64,000 bases of DNA from Acidobacteriaceae bacterium (GCA_019233755.1 JAFAMD010000006.1:62001-126000), one strand, 5' to 3'; positions 25,236-33,535 are shown, counted from the first letter of the stretch. The notes: generated by a model from the sequence alone, not told the origin. Numbers and translations are program-made.

Positions 25236-25294
25236 AGGCGTGCGGCAGTCATTGGCCGGAGTCCGCGGCAGACAAAGGCGAACTCCACCGCCTC
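25236..25294 (-). ncRNA. Diverged fluoride-riboswitch-like element upstream of the DUF190 operon
   Basis: On the minus strand, GGCG (25292-25289) and CGCC (25280-25277) form the same P1 with the same loop (GTGGAGTT) as the intact aptamer at 23017. A 7-base linker, a stem GCCG/CGGC and CAATGACTGCC follow, in the place of AAGATGACTCC. The pseudoknot would need a bulged G (ACT-G-CC), or would use ACTCC inside the second stem-loop. The TAACCG linker and the CTAC end are not kept, so it may be degenerate or re-tuned. It ends about 43 bases before the DUF190 start. Confidence 0.5.
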
Positions 25295-25469
25295 AGATTA
25301 CAACTCTTAGAACAAACATCCAGCCACGAGGCTTGATTGATTGGGTCAGCGGATTTTCAAAGGCGGCGTTGGTGGCGCCTTCATGCTTGACCGTTTGAGG
25401 GCCAATTTAGCAACCGCGAAGAGATTCGAACCCTGCCCGGTCGTGCCATTCAAACCCCGAGGCACTGTC

Positions 25470-25498
25470 TTGACATTGTCGGGCGGAGAAGATAATCT
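25470..25498 (+). promoter_or_regulatory. Sigma-70 promoter of the DUF1778/GNAT pair
   Basis: A consensus TTGACA (25470-25475) is followed after 17 bases by TAATCT (25493-25498), or after 15 by GATAAT. The antitoxin ATG at 25519 is only about 14 bases after the expected transcript start. TGTC-TT-GACA (25467-25476) forms an inverted repeat over the -35, a possible operator for autorepression. The region 25300-25465 holds no gene that I can support. Confidence 0.6.
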
Positions 25499-25518
25499 CA
25501 ACATAACAAAGTAACGGC

Positions 25519-25809
25519 ATGCCAGCACGCACCACGCGCAGTGAAAAGCTCGATCTCAGGCTGACGCGCGAAGCCAAACGCGCGTTGCAGGCGGCTGCCG
25601 CTGCTTCGCATCGTTCCGTGAGCGAGTTCGTGCTGGAAAGCGCATTGGCGCGCGCCGATGAAGCCCTCGCCGACCGGCGCACCTTCGGTCTGAATGCCAC
25701 GCAGTGGAAGGCGTTCATAGCAGCACTCGATGCCCCTCCCCGCCCCCTGCCCAGTTTAGAGCGCCTACTAAAAGAACCCGGATTCTTTGACGCCGGGCCG
25801 AATCAGTGA
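25519..25809 (+). CDS. DUF1778 antitoxin (TacA-like)
   Basis: The 96-residue protein has a short ribbon-helix-helix N-terminus (EKLDLRLTREAKRAL, then helix ASHRSVSEFVLESAL) and an extended C-terminal tail with the phenylalanine-rich LLKEPGFF end expected to wrap the toxin. DUF1778 proteins are antitoxins of GNAT toxins and repress their own promoter. Its stop overlaps the toxin GTG by GTGA, which is the usual arrangement. A strong promoter with a palindrome over the -35 precedes it. Confidence 0.9.
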   Translation: MPARTTRSEKLDLRLTREAKRALQAAAAASHRSVSEFVLESALARADEALADRRTFGLNATQWKAFIAALDAPPRPLPSLERLLKEPGFFDAGPNQ

Positions 25810-26309
25810 GCGCAGAGCGCCACGTTGAAAAGCTGCGGCCCGATCACAAGCTTGAAGGATTCGACTGTGGCCGTGAAGAGCTGAACCGTTATCTGCTGCG
25901 CTATGCATGGACGAACCAGCAGGCGGGCGCAGCGCAAACCTACCTCGGCCTGGTCGGTGACGCCGTCGTCGGCTACCACACGCTCGCAGTGGGCCAGGTG
26001 ACCCGCGAAGGAGCTCCGGAACGTCTCACCAAGGGACTGGCGCGCCATCCGGTGCCGATCATGCTGCTTGCCCGTTTGGCGATAGATCGTCGGTGGCAGG
26101 GTCAGGGAATCGGAAAAGCGCTGCTCAAGGATGCGATGCAACGCACGCTCCAGGCCGCCGACATTGCCGGCATCCGCGCCTTCGCCGTTCACGCCAAGGA
26201 TGAGGAAGCGCGCAACTTCTATCTGAAATTCGATTTCATCCCCTCCCCTACCGATCCCATGCATCTCTTCGTTCTGCTCAAGGATGTGAAGCGGATTATT
26301 TCAGGGTAA
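25806..26309 (+). CDS. GNAT-family acetyltransferase toxin (TacT/AtaT-like)
   Basis: The 167-residue protein has the GNAT acetyl-CoA motif A (RRWQGQGIGKALL, with RxxGxGxG/A pattern), a central LLARLAIDRRW strand and the catalytic Tyr region (NFYLKFDFIPSP). The N-terminal FDCGREELNRYL is typical of TacT-type toxins, which acetylate the amino group of charged tRNAs and block translation. GTG start, translationally coupled to the DUF1778 gene. Full length and apparently intact. Confidence 0.9.
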   Translation: MSAERHVEKLRPDHKLEGFDCGREELNRYLLRYAWTNQQAGAAQTYLGLVGDAVVGYHTLAVGQVTREGAPERLTKGLARHPVPIMLLARLAIDRRWQGQGIGKALLKDAMQRTLQAADIAGIRAFAVHAKDEEARNFYLKFDFIPSPTDPMHLFVLLKDVKRIISG

Positions 26310-26427
26310 TGAGCTCGGGGATTTTGGCTTCCGACGAGTGGGCCCCTTTTGCTTGCGGCGGAGGCGGCCTTCTTGCTACAGTAAGGGTTTGCGTGCCCAG
26401 CGTCCGCTGCACGCTGAAAGTACCCTT

Positions 26428-26625
26428 ATGGCAAAAGTTTGTGAAATCTGCGGCCGCGGGCCGCAATTCGGGCACCGCATCAGCCATGCTCATAACGTGA
26501 CCAAGCGCCGCTGGAATCTGAATCTTCAGACCGTCCACGCCGTAGTTAAAGGCGCCGGCAAGCGCGTGCGCGTCTGCACTTCCTGCATCCGCAACGGCAA
26601 GGTGCAGAAGGCTCCGCTCGCCTAA
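26428..26625 (+). CDS. rpmB: 50S ribosomal protein L28
   Basis: The 65-residue basic protein begins MAKVCEICG and contains GHRISHAHNVTKRRW and a C-terminal RVCTSC. The two Cys pairs (CEIC, CTSC) show the zinc-binding form of L28. It is a component of the large ribosomal subunit. The start ATG 26428 is set by the conserved N-terminus, since the upstream open frame has no homology. A strong terminator follows. Confidence 0.96.
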   Translation: MAKVCEICGRGPQFGHRISHAHNVTKRRWNLNLQTVHAVVKGAGKRVRVCTSCIRNGKVQKAPLA

Positions 26626-26643
26626 CAAGTTCTCCAAAATGGC

Positions 26644-26676
26644 AAAGGGCGGCTTCCCGGAAAGCCGCCCTTTCTG
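26644..26676 (+). terminator. Intrinsic terminator after rpmB
   Basis: AAAGGGCGGCTT (26644-26655) pairs perfectly with AAGCCGCCCTTT (26662-26673) around CCCGGA, followed by CTG. The T-rich 3' arm and 12-base stem make a strong terminator that can also act on the minus strand, where the decayed desaturase ends at 26704. Confidence 0.9.
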
Positions 26677-26703
26677 TGTTTCCTCGAACCGGCACAAGGC
26701 TTC

Positions 26704-27345
26704 TTACGCGGCCTTCGCGATCGGCAGGCGGTTAATCCTTGCCAGGCCGCATCTCTCGAGCAACTGAATCACCGGCCACGCCAGATCTACTTCCCGCCCG
26801 CGTAGCGCAAAGCGGGCCGAGGTCGGATACTCGTGATGGTTGTTGTGCAGCCCTTCCCCGCCCGTCAGGAAGGGAGTTCAACAGCACGTACGCCACGATG
26901 TGAAACAGCCACGCCGCTAATCCCCATTTCCAGCCGAACAGCAGCATAAAGATGCCCAGCCCAAGAAAAAGGCTGTCGTTCTGAATAAATCTCGGCAGTC
27001 GGTCGCTGGCGTCCGGCTGCTAATCCGGTGTGTATTTCCGGATTGTCGCTGGATTGTTGGCTTCCTTCCTGTACATGAAGTAGTTTCCGAACAAAACCTT
27101 CCAAATCCCGAATACGCGCGGGCTGTGCGGATCCCCTTCCTCATCCGAATAATGATGATGCTTGCGGTGCACGGCGGCCATTCTCTCCGAACGATCCATG
27201 TAAAAAGCGTCAATTCCAAATGCATCAGCAGCGCAACCGCCGGATGCCCTTCCACACCGCGGTGAGTGATTGAGCGGTGAAGGTAGATAGTCGTATTGAA
27301 AACCGACGCTTCGAGGATCACAATCGTAACCACTGCCACCCAGAC
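26704..27345 (-). pseudogene. Decayed fatty-acid (acyl-CoA) desaturase
   Basis: Pieces of a membrane desaturase lie in different minus-strand frames in the correct order. First comes a helix with the first His box (YLHRSITHRG); after a frameshift near 27195, the second His box (VHRKHHH) with YSDEEGDPHSP; then an in-frame TAG near 27020; a membrane segment (FGWKWGLAAWLFHIVAYVLLN); and after a second frameshift near 26880 the third box (GEGLHNNHHEYPTSA) and a C-terminus ending in TAA at 26704. About 25 residues normally found before LTGGEGLHNNHH are missing, so there is an internal deletion too. It cannot make an active diiron desaturase. Confidence 0.88.
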
Positions 27346-27506
27346 GAGCTCATTTCAACTCCAGTAAGGATTCTGAAGGACGCCGCACCCGTGAAGAGCT
27401 AGCTTACGTTGCCATTGCGCGCGGAACGTCAGGTCGTAAACTGTTTCGTGTATTGCGAAAACCCGTTTCACTACCACGAAGTTTAGAGGGAACGCGATAA
27501 TCTCTT

Positions 27507-29540
27507 ATGATGTCGCGGGTCCGGCAGGCGGTTAAGTTTCTGGGCAAGTCGGGAATTGCGTTCCTGATTGCGCTCGGGCTCTATTTCATTTTTCGTTTCA
27601 CGCATAAAGTCGGCCTGGAAATCCTGGCCTGGCTGGCGCTGATCCCGCTTGGCTGCATTCTCGTTTTCCGAATCCTCCGTTTCGTGCAGCGCAACGCGCT
27701 GTGGAGTGTCCGGAACCGGCTGCTTTTTGCCTATGGCCTCATGGGAGTGCTGCCCGTTATTCTGCTTTTCGTGCTGGTGGGGCTCGGCACCTGGGCTGCC
27801 ATCAACGAGCTCGCGATCTATCTCGCCACGTCCGAACTCAACCGGCGAATCGGGGCCCTGAATGCCGCCATCAATGCTGTCCGCAGCTTCCCATCCAATC
27901 ATCGCGACGCGGCAGCCACAGAGATCGTAAAAGGCTTTTCGCACGATTTTCCGAATCTCACCCTGCAGATCAGTGATACCGCCGGACAGCACCGCTATCC
28001 GCCGGAAAGCCAGGAGATCCAGGTACCGACGAGCTGGGGAGACGTAAATGGACTGCTGGTCCTCGATCATCACTTTTACGGTTGGGCCCACTACAAAGGC
28101 AACAACGAGGAAATCACCGCGCTCGCTCCGCTTTCTGACGAGATGATCGAAAATCTCGTGCCGCATCTCGGAGCAATCTCGCTTTTTGAAGATCCGAAAG
28201 AAAAGGACTCGGAGGGACGCACCCTCGGAAACCGGGCCGCCGCCGCAGGGTCCTATCGGTCGATTGTCGCCGGACATTCCTCCAACCCGGATATGAAATT
28301 CAGCGTCACCCCCCCCCAATCCGACGCCCGGCACAGAACTCAACTTCCGCCGCCTGCCTTCCGCTTTGATGTGCCCACCCTGTGGCCGGCCACTCTCCCG
28401 CACCACCATCTTGACGAGCCCAATAAGACCTCCGAAGGTGTAATTTGGATCTACTCTCGTCCATCGGCGGTGTTGGGAAGTATCTTCACCGGAACGGAAT
28501 TCCTGCGGGGTGTTTTGTTCGATGCGTTCGTTACCGTCACCATCATCTTCCTGGTGGTGGAGCTCGTTGCCGTCATCATTGGAGTGCAACTCGCCCGGCG
28601 CCTTACCAATGCGGTCAATCAGCTCTACGAAGGTACGCGCCGCGTAATCTACGGCGACTTCAGCCACCGCATTCCGGTCCGCGCACACGATCAACTCGGC
28701 GAGCTCGGCCATTCCTTCAATCAGATGACCGGCAATCTTGAGCGCCTGCTGGCAGTCGAAAAAGAAAAAGAGCGCCTTCAGACCGAGATCGAGATCGCGC
28801 GCGAGGTCCAGGGGCAGCTCTATCCGAAAGAAGCGCCGCCAATTTACGGATTGAAATTGACCGTGCGTTGCGATCCGGCACGAATGGTCTCGGGCGATTA
28901 TTACGACTATCAGGATCTCGGGCACGGAAAGCTCGTTTTCGCCATTGGCGATGTCGCTGGAAAAGGCATCTCCGCTGCGCTGCTCATGGCGACCCTGGCG
29001 GCCTCGCTGCGCGCCCAGGTCGGGCAGCGCCAGCCACACCCGGCCGAAGGCAATGGCGCACCCGAACTGGAAGTTGCGGGCCTGGTATCCACTCTAAATA
29101 AGCAGCTCTACGCGCATACGTCACCCGAAAAATACGCCACGTTCTTCTTCGCGTTATTCGATCAGGAAAAGCGCACCCTGACTTATACCAATGCCGGACA
29201 TCTCTCGCCCCTTCTCATCCGCAACGGCACGGTCACGCCGCTCGATTCGAACGGCACTGTCGTAGGCGCGTTTCCGTTCGCGAAGTATGACGAGAGCTCC
29301 CTGACACTGGGCCCCGGCGATCTGCTCATCTGCTACACGGACGGAATCACCGAGCCCGAGAACGCGTACGGTGAGATGTTCGGCGAGGAACGACTGGTCG
29401 AACTCGTCAAGAAGTATGCGAATCGCGAGGATCATGAGATCGTGGGAATTGTGCTCGATGCCGTGCGCACGTGGACCGGCACGCCGGAACTGCATGATGA
29501 CATGACGATGCTCATCGCGCGGGGCGTCAAACCTGCATGA
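27507..29540 (+). CDS. Membrane-bound PP2C-type phosphatase with HAMP and SpoIIE domains (RsbU-like)
   Basis: The 677-residue protein has three N-terminal membrane helices (about residues 11-95), an extracytoplasmic region (to about 335) and a fourth helix (about 338-364). A HAMP domain (about 366-418), a coiled linker (EKEKERLQTEIEIA) and a SpoIIE phosphatase domain (about 440-676) follow. Metal-binding Asp residues appear in VSGDYYD, AIGDVAGKG, YTDGITE and LHDDMTM. Such proteins dephosphorylate anti-anti-sigma STAS proteins in partner-switching cascades. A run of nine C lies in the sensor-region code (28309-28317). It overlaps nnr by ATGA. No STAS or kinase partner is in the window. Confidence 0.92.
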   Translation: MMSRVRQAVKFLGKSGIAFLIALGLYFIFRFTHKVGLEILAWLALIPLGCILVFRILRFVQRNALWSVRNRLLFAYGLMGVLPVILLFVLVGLGTWAAINELAIYLATSELNRRIGALNAAINAVRSFPSNHRDAAATEIVKGFSHDFPNLTLQISDTAGQHRYPPESQEIQVPTSWGDVNGLLVLDHHFYGWAHYKGNNEEITALAPLSDEMIENLVPHLGAISLFEDPKEKDSEGRTLGNRAAAAGSYRSIVAGHSSNPDMKFSVTPPQSDARHRTQLPPPAFRFDVPTLWPATLPHHHLDEPNKTSEGVIWIYSRPSAVLGSIFTGTEFLRGVLFDAFVTVTIIFLVVELVAVIIGVQLARRLTNAVNQLYEGTRRVIYGDFSHRIPVRAHDQLGELGHSFNQMTGNLERLLAVEKEKERLQTEIEIAREVQGQLYPKEAPPIYGLKLTVRCDPARMVSGDYYDYQDLGHGKLVFAIGDVAGKGISAALLMATLAASLRAQVGQRQPHPAEGNGAPELEVAGLVSTLNKQLYAHTSPEKYATFFFALFDQEKRTLTYTNAGHLSPLLIRNGTVTPLDSNGTVVGAFPFAKYDESSLTLGPGDLLICYTDGITEPENAYGEMFGEERLVELVKKYANREDHEIVGIVLDAVRTWTGTPELHDDMTMLIARGVKPA

Positions 29541-31075
29541 AGATTTTGACCGCAGCCGAGATGCGTGAGGTCGATCGCCTCACCATTGAACGCGGCATTC
29601 CCGGCTTGATTCTGATGGAGAACGCTGGCAGCCGCGTTGTCGATCTTCTCAGTGAGGCCTTCGCGCCGCTCGATCAGCAGCACGTGGTCGTCTTTTGCGG
29701 CAAAGGCAACAACGGGGGAGACGGGTTTGTAGTGGCCCGCCAGATCTTCGTCAGAAAACTGTGCCGAAGCCTGACCGTCATTGAAATCTTCGATCCCGCG
29801 ACTCTCACTGGCGATGCGCAGGCCAACCGGCGGATGCTGGATGTTTGCGGTTGCCCCGTACTCCGCGAATTGCCGGACGATCTTCCACCCGCCACGATTG
29901 TCGTCGATGCCGTCCTCGGAACGGGGCTTACCGGACCCGCAAAAGGTCCCGCCCTCGACGCCATTCGCGTCATTAACCGGCGTTTCCCTTCGGCAAGGAA
30001 GATAGCAGTCGACATTCCCTCCGGATTGCCGTCCGACGATTGGAATGGCGCCGGCGAGTTCGTTTACGCCGATTACACCGTCACGTTCACTGCTCTCAAA
30101 CGAGCTCAATGCCTCCCGCCGGGTTACGAGGCCGTTGGAAAGCTGGTTGTCGCGCCGATTGGTACGCCGGACGAACTCTGCCAAACGAACTCCAGCCTCA
30201 AGGTGAACCAGACCACACAAGACGATATTCGCTATTTGTTCGCTATACGGCCCCACGACTCAAATAAGGGAATGTACGGGCATGTGCTGGTAGTGGGAGG
30301 TTCGTTTGGTAAAAGCGGGGCTCCAGCGATGGCCGGATTCGCCGCTTATCGAAGCGGCGCCGGACTGGTCACCGTCGCCGTGCCGAAGAGCGTGCTCACC
30401 GCCGTTGCCGCAGTACGACCCGAACTGATGACCGAGTCGCTCGAGGAAACCGAAACCGGCCGCCTTCCCTTCTCCGAAGCCGCGCATGTGCTTGATTTAG
30501 CGAAGAAAATGACCGTCCTTGCACTCGGCCCCGGGCTCGGCACGGAAGACGGGACAGTTCGTTTGGTAAAAACGCTATACGAGCAAGCCGAGATACCGGC
30601 CGTGGTAGATGCCGACGCTCTCAATGCGTTGGCCGGCAACCTGCCCCACACGGACAAAATCCGGATTCTGACGCCGCATCCTGGCGAAATGGCCCGGCTC
30701 ACGGGCACGTCGGTGAAGCAGGTGCAGGCGGACCGCCTCGGCACTGCGGAGCACCTTGCTTCAAAGAGCGGCGCGACCGTCGTGCTCAAAGGCGACCGGA
30801 CCGTGATTGCCTTCCCCGACGGCGAAACCTGGGTGAACCCGACTGGCTCACCCTCCATGGCTACGGGCGGAACGGGCGATATTCTGACCGGCATGATCGC
30901 CGGGCTGGTGGGGCAGCACCCCAAGGACTGGAAGCGGGCCGTGGTCGCGGCCGTCTGGCTGCACGGCCGTTGCGGTGAGCTCGGCGGCGAAGAATGGGGC
31001 CAGGAAGCCATGCTTGCGACCGACCTGCTCGATTTCCTGCCTGAGGCAATGGATGAACTCCGTCCTGCGATTTGA
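29537..31075 (+). CDS. nnr: Bifunctional NAD(P)HX epimerase/dehydratase
   Basis: The 512-residue protein fuses two repair activities. The N-terminal YjeF/NnrE domain (to about residue 215, GKGNNGGDGFV, VVDAVLGTGLTG) epimerises damaged NAD(P)HX. The C-terminal NnrD domain (about 225-505, GSFGKSGAPAMAG, LTPHPGEMARL, GGTGDILTGMIAG) dehydrates the S form back to NAD(P)H with ADP/ATP. Translational coupling to the phosphatase gene (ATGA) and a 23-base overlap with tsaE place it in one operon. nnr-tsaE adjacency is widespread. Confidence 0.97.
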   Translation: MKILTAAEMREVDRLTIERGIPGLILMENAGSRVVDLLSEAFAPLDQQHVVVFCGKGNNGGDGFVVARQIFVRKLCRSLTVIEIFDPATLTGDAQANRRMLDVCGCPVLRELPDDLPPATIVVDAVLGTGLTGPAKGPALDAIRVINRRFPSARKIAVDIPSGLPSDDWNGAGEFVYADYTVTFTALKRAQCLPPGYEAVGKLVVAPIGTPDELCQTNSSLKVNQTTQDDIRYLFAIRPHDSNKGMYGHVLVVGGSFGKSGAPAMAGFAAYRSGAGLVTVAVPKSVLTAVAAVRPELMTESLEETETGRLPFSEAAHVLDLAKKMTVLALGPGLGTEDGTVRLVKTLYEQAEIPAVVDADALNALAGNLPHTDKIRILTPHPGEMARLTGTSVKQVQADRLGTAEHLASKSGATVVLKGDRTVIAFPDGETWVNPTGSPSMATGGTGDILTGMIAGLVGQHPKDWKRAVVAAVWLHGRCGELGGEEWGQEAMLATDLLDFLPEAMDELRPAI

Positions 31076-31490
31076 GACTTTTTCTGACGAGGAGACGCGT
31101 GCGCTCGGGCGGGAATTGGCATCTCGCCTGCCGCAGCGTGGCGTCGTCCTGCTGACCGGTGACCTGGGCGCCGGGAAAACGACGCTTTCGAAAGGGTTTG
31201 TGGAAGGACGCGGCGCCGCCCGGGCCGAAGACGTTTCCAGCCCGACTTTCACCATCATTCACGAATATGGCGATCCGGTCAGCGTTTACCACGTCGACTT
31301 GTACCGGCTCGATACAGCCGAAGAAGCACGGCGGCTCGGCCTGGAAGACCTGTTCGACCAGCCGGCAATTGTGCTAGTTGAATGGGGCGAGCGTTTCCCC
31401 GAGGTCCTGCCGCAAGAACGGATCGAGATCCGCATCCGGCATGCGGGCGAAGACAAGCGCGAAATAGAGGTTGCCGGCCTCGAGACCTGA
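31053..31490 (+). CDS. tsaE: tRNA threonylcarbamoyladenosine biosynthesis ATPase TsaE
   Basis: The 145-residue protein has Walker A GDLGAGKTT, the conserved SPTFTIIHEY and HVDLYRL motifs, and VLVEWGERF near the C-terminus. TsaE is the ATPase of the TsaBDE complex that makes t6A37 in tRNAs reading ANN codons. The start ATG 31053 overlaps the nnr end by 23 bases; the frame upstream is open but lies deep in nnr. No tsaB is adjacent here. Confidence 0.95.
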   Translation: MNSVLRFETFSDEETRALGRELASRLPQRGVVLLTGDLGAGKTTLSKGFVEGRGAARAEDVSSPTFTIIHEYGDPVSVYHVDLYRLDTAEEARRLGLEDLFDQPAIVLVEWGERFPEVLPQERIEIRIRHAGEDKREIEVAGLET

Positions 31491-31548
31491 GTTTTACTTA
31501 TCGAAACAGACAGGTAACGCTATCGAGGGCTATCGGTCTTCAGGGTGT

Positions 31549-32718
31549 ATGACTACGCTGAAGCCCGAACTGGCTGAATTCCAGTCACTGAAGGATCTGA
31601 AGCCGATGCTGGCCGCCGAGGGTCCGTGCCTGAGTGTATACATGCAACTGAAACTGGCGAGCCCCACCCATCTCGCGAGGCAAAACGCACTCGAATGGAA
31701 AGAGACGCTCGGCAGCCTGGAGGGGAAAGTCGAGCAATTCGGCGCTCAAGGGAGCGAGTTGCTCCATTCCGTTTCCGACTGGGAAACGGTTTCGCAAAAT
31801 CCGCAGCCGCCGGGCAAGTCGATTGCCGTTTTTCGTTCGCGCGATGTGTTTCGGTCAACCTGGATGGATGGGAAGGTGGCCAGCCGGGCCTCCATTGAGC
31901 CGCGCTTCCATATCCGGCCGCTGCTGGCTGAGGTCGCCCGCGGCAGAGTTTTCGACATATTAGGGCTGAGCCGGAAAAACGTCCGGATGTTGCGCTGTAC
32001 GCCGCGCAGTTCGGAAGAAGTGCCGTTTCCAACGGGTGTGATCACCAGCTTTGACGCTTGGATGAACACGGCCCAACCCAATCGAATCCGCGACAACCGG
32101 GGCACTCCCGGCCCCGGAGCAGGGCATTCGAAGGGCGTGTTCTTCGGCACCGATAAAGAGAGCGAAGATTGGGCCGAACACCTGACTCACTTCTACAAAC
32201 AGATTGATCGCGGCGTCAATGAGGTGCTTCGCGACAAAAAGGAGCCTCTCATGGTGGCTGCAGTCGAGTATGAGCTGCCGTTGTACCGGTCGATTAACAG
32301 TTATCCGCACCTGATGGAAGAGAGCATTCAGGGGGCGCCCAATGGGTTGAAAAACACCGAGTTGCACACGCGGGCGCTCGACGCTCGGGAACGCTGCTAC
32401 GGAAAGCAAATCGAGAACAAGCTCGACGAGTGGAACCACAAAGTGGGCGGCGGCGCCTCTAACCGGCTGAAGGAAGTGCTGACAGCCGCCTATGACGGGC
32501 GAGTGGTCACACTGCTTGTTTCGGACTCGCTCGAAACAATCGGCGTGTTCGATAGGACAACCCACACTGCACGAGGAAGGGAAACCGGGACATCAAGTGA
32601 TGAAGACCTGGTCAACGATGCGGCGGTACAAACCATTCTGCACAGCGGTCAGGTCCTGGTGGTGCCGAACAGCAAGATGCCGAACGGCGCGCCGCTAGCC
32701 GCGATTTACCGCTTCTAA
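31549..32718 (+). CDS. eRF1-like protein of the baeRF3 family
   Basis: The 389-residue protein matches the bacterial archaeo-eukaryotic release factor family 3 layout: an N-terminal domain with CLSVYMQL and the FRSRDVFRSTWM segment, a FHIRPLLAEVARGRVFDILGLSRKNVRML core strand pair, a long insert containing SKGVFFGTDK, and a C-terminal L7Ae-like fold ending in VPNSKMPNGAPLAAIYRF. Related proteins are suspected to act on stalled ribosomes, but the function is not proved. The start ATG 31549 follows GGGTG weakly. It lies 58 bases after tsaE and may share that transcript. Confidence 0.8.
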   Translation: MTTLKPELAEFQSLKDLKPMLAAEGPCLSVYMQLKLASPTHLARQNALEWKETLGSLEGKVEQFGAQGSELLHSVSDWETVSQNPQPPGKSIAVFRSRDVFRSTWMDGKVASRASIEPRFHIRPLLAEVARGRVFDILGLSRKNVRMLRCTPRSSEEVPFPTGVITSFDAWMNTAQPNRIRDNRGTPGPGAGHSKGVFFGTDKESEDWAEHLTHFYKQIDRGVNEVLRDKKEPLMVAAVEYELPLYRSINSYPHLMEESIQGAPNGLKNTELHTRALDARERCYGKQIENKLDEWNHKVGGGASNRLKEVLTAAYDGRVVTLLVSDSLETIGVFDRTTHTARGRETGTSSDEDLVNDAAVQTILHSGQVLVVPNSKMPNGAPLAAIYRF

Positions 32719-32833
32719 GCGCACAGGGCGTCTGGCTCCCCGTCGTGCGCGTTGGGTATGCAAACAGGGAGTGCGCTTCGGTGGTGGAAGCCATTTAGGT
32801 GTTTCGACTATCGTATTTTTTACAGCAAAATAC

Positions 32834-33472
32834 TCACCAGCCGAGTTCCCGCATTCGTTCCTGAATCCGCGTACCATAGGCCGGCAAACGCCCCGGTTTA
32901 CGGTGAATCGGAGACGGAAGAACTTCAGCGAGAGCAATTCCCTGCTCGCGAGTAATGCGGGAAGCAGGCATGTGAAAGAACGTACGCGACGCCGCCTCGG
33001 CGCCGTAAATTCCCGGACCCCACTCAATAACGTTCAGATAGAGCTCCAGAATGCGGTGCTTTGGAAGCAACACCTCCATCAGCGGAACGATAGAGAACTC
33101 GATCGCCTTTCGCAGCAACGAACGTTGAGTGGAGAGAAACAGATTCCTTGCAAGTTGCTGCTCGATTGTAGAGGCGCCGAGGTGACGCCCGTCGGTGAGG
33201 TCTTCATCGATCGCATGACCCATGTCGCGCCACGCGAATCCATGGTTCTGGTAGAAGCCGGCGTCTTCGGCGGCGATCACAGCATGTTGAAAAGGGAGTG
33301 AAATCTCAGCAAGCGGGACGAAGTGGTAACGCTTGCTGTACGGCAGGTCGTTGAGCCGGGCGTGTACCCGACGTTCGATCTGAACGGCGGTAGTGGGCGG
33401 ATCGATCCAGCGCAGGAGCACGAGTCCGGCTGTGACGCACACATAGAACGCACCGACGGCAAGAAGCGACAA
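32834..33472 (-). CDS. mtgA: Monofunctional peptidoglycan glycosyltransferase
   Basis: The 212-residue protein is a GT51 transglycosylase: one N-terminal membrane helix, then AVIAAEDAGFYQNHGF with the catalytic Glu, GASTIEQQLARNLFLS, RKAIEFSIVPLMEVLLPKHRILELYLN and EWGPGIYGAEAAS. It polymerises lipid II glycan strands at the inner membrane without a transpeptidase domain. No ATG or GTG is in frame between the upstream haemoglobin stop and the helix. TTG 33472 is used here, but it leaves out the basic residues (KKTKFWNR, RR) that would normally precede the helix, so the true start may be a rarer codon upstream. Confidence 0.9.
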   Translation of the reverse strand: MSLLAVGAFYVCVTAGLVLLRWIDPPTTAVQIERRVHARLNDLPYSKRYHFVPLAEISLPFQHAVIAAEDAGFYQNHGFAWRDMGHAIDEDLTDGRHLGASTIEQQLARNLFLSTQRSLLRKAIEFSIVPLMEVLLPKHRILELYLNVIEWGPGIYGAEAASRTFFHMPASRITREQGIALAEVLPSPIHRKPGRLPAYGTRIQERMRELGW

Positions 33473-33535
33473 CAGCGAGAGCCGCCGGACTATGGCGCGA
33501 TTCCAGAATTTGGTTTTCTTACGGATAGGAGCTGC

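Noticed and set aside
25411..25440. GGTTCGAATC on the minus strand, like the T-loop of a tRNA
   Set aside because: The flanking five-base arms do not pair, and no acceptor stem, D-arm or anticodon arm fits, so there is no tRNA here.
27483..29039. Long open frame (about 518 codons) on the minus strand within the SpoIIE phosphatase gene
   Set aside because: It is antisense to a gene with clear domains, has no ribosome binding site, and its protein is Asp/His/Arg-rich with no recognisable fold. It is a side effect of GC-rich codon use.
32719..32750. GCGCAC/GTGCGC inverted repeat between baeRF3 and mtgA
   Set aside because: The stem is imperfect and no T-run follows in either direction, so I do not call it a terminator.
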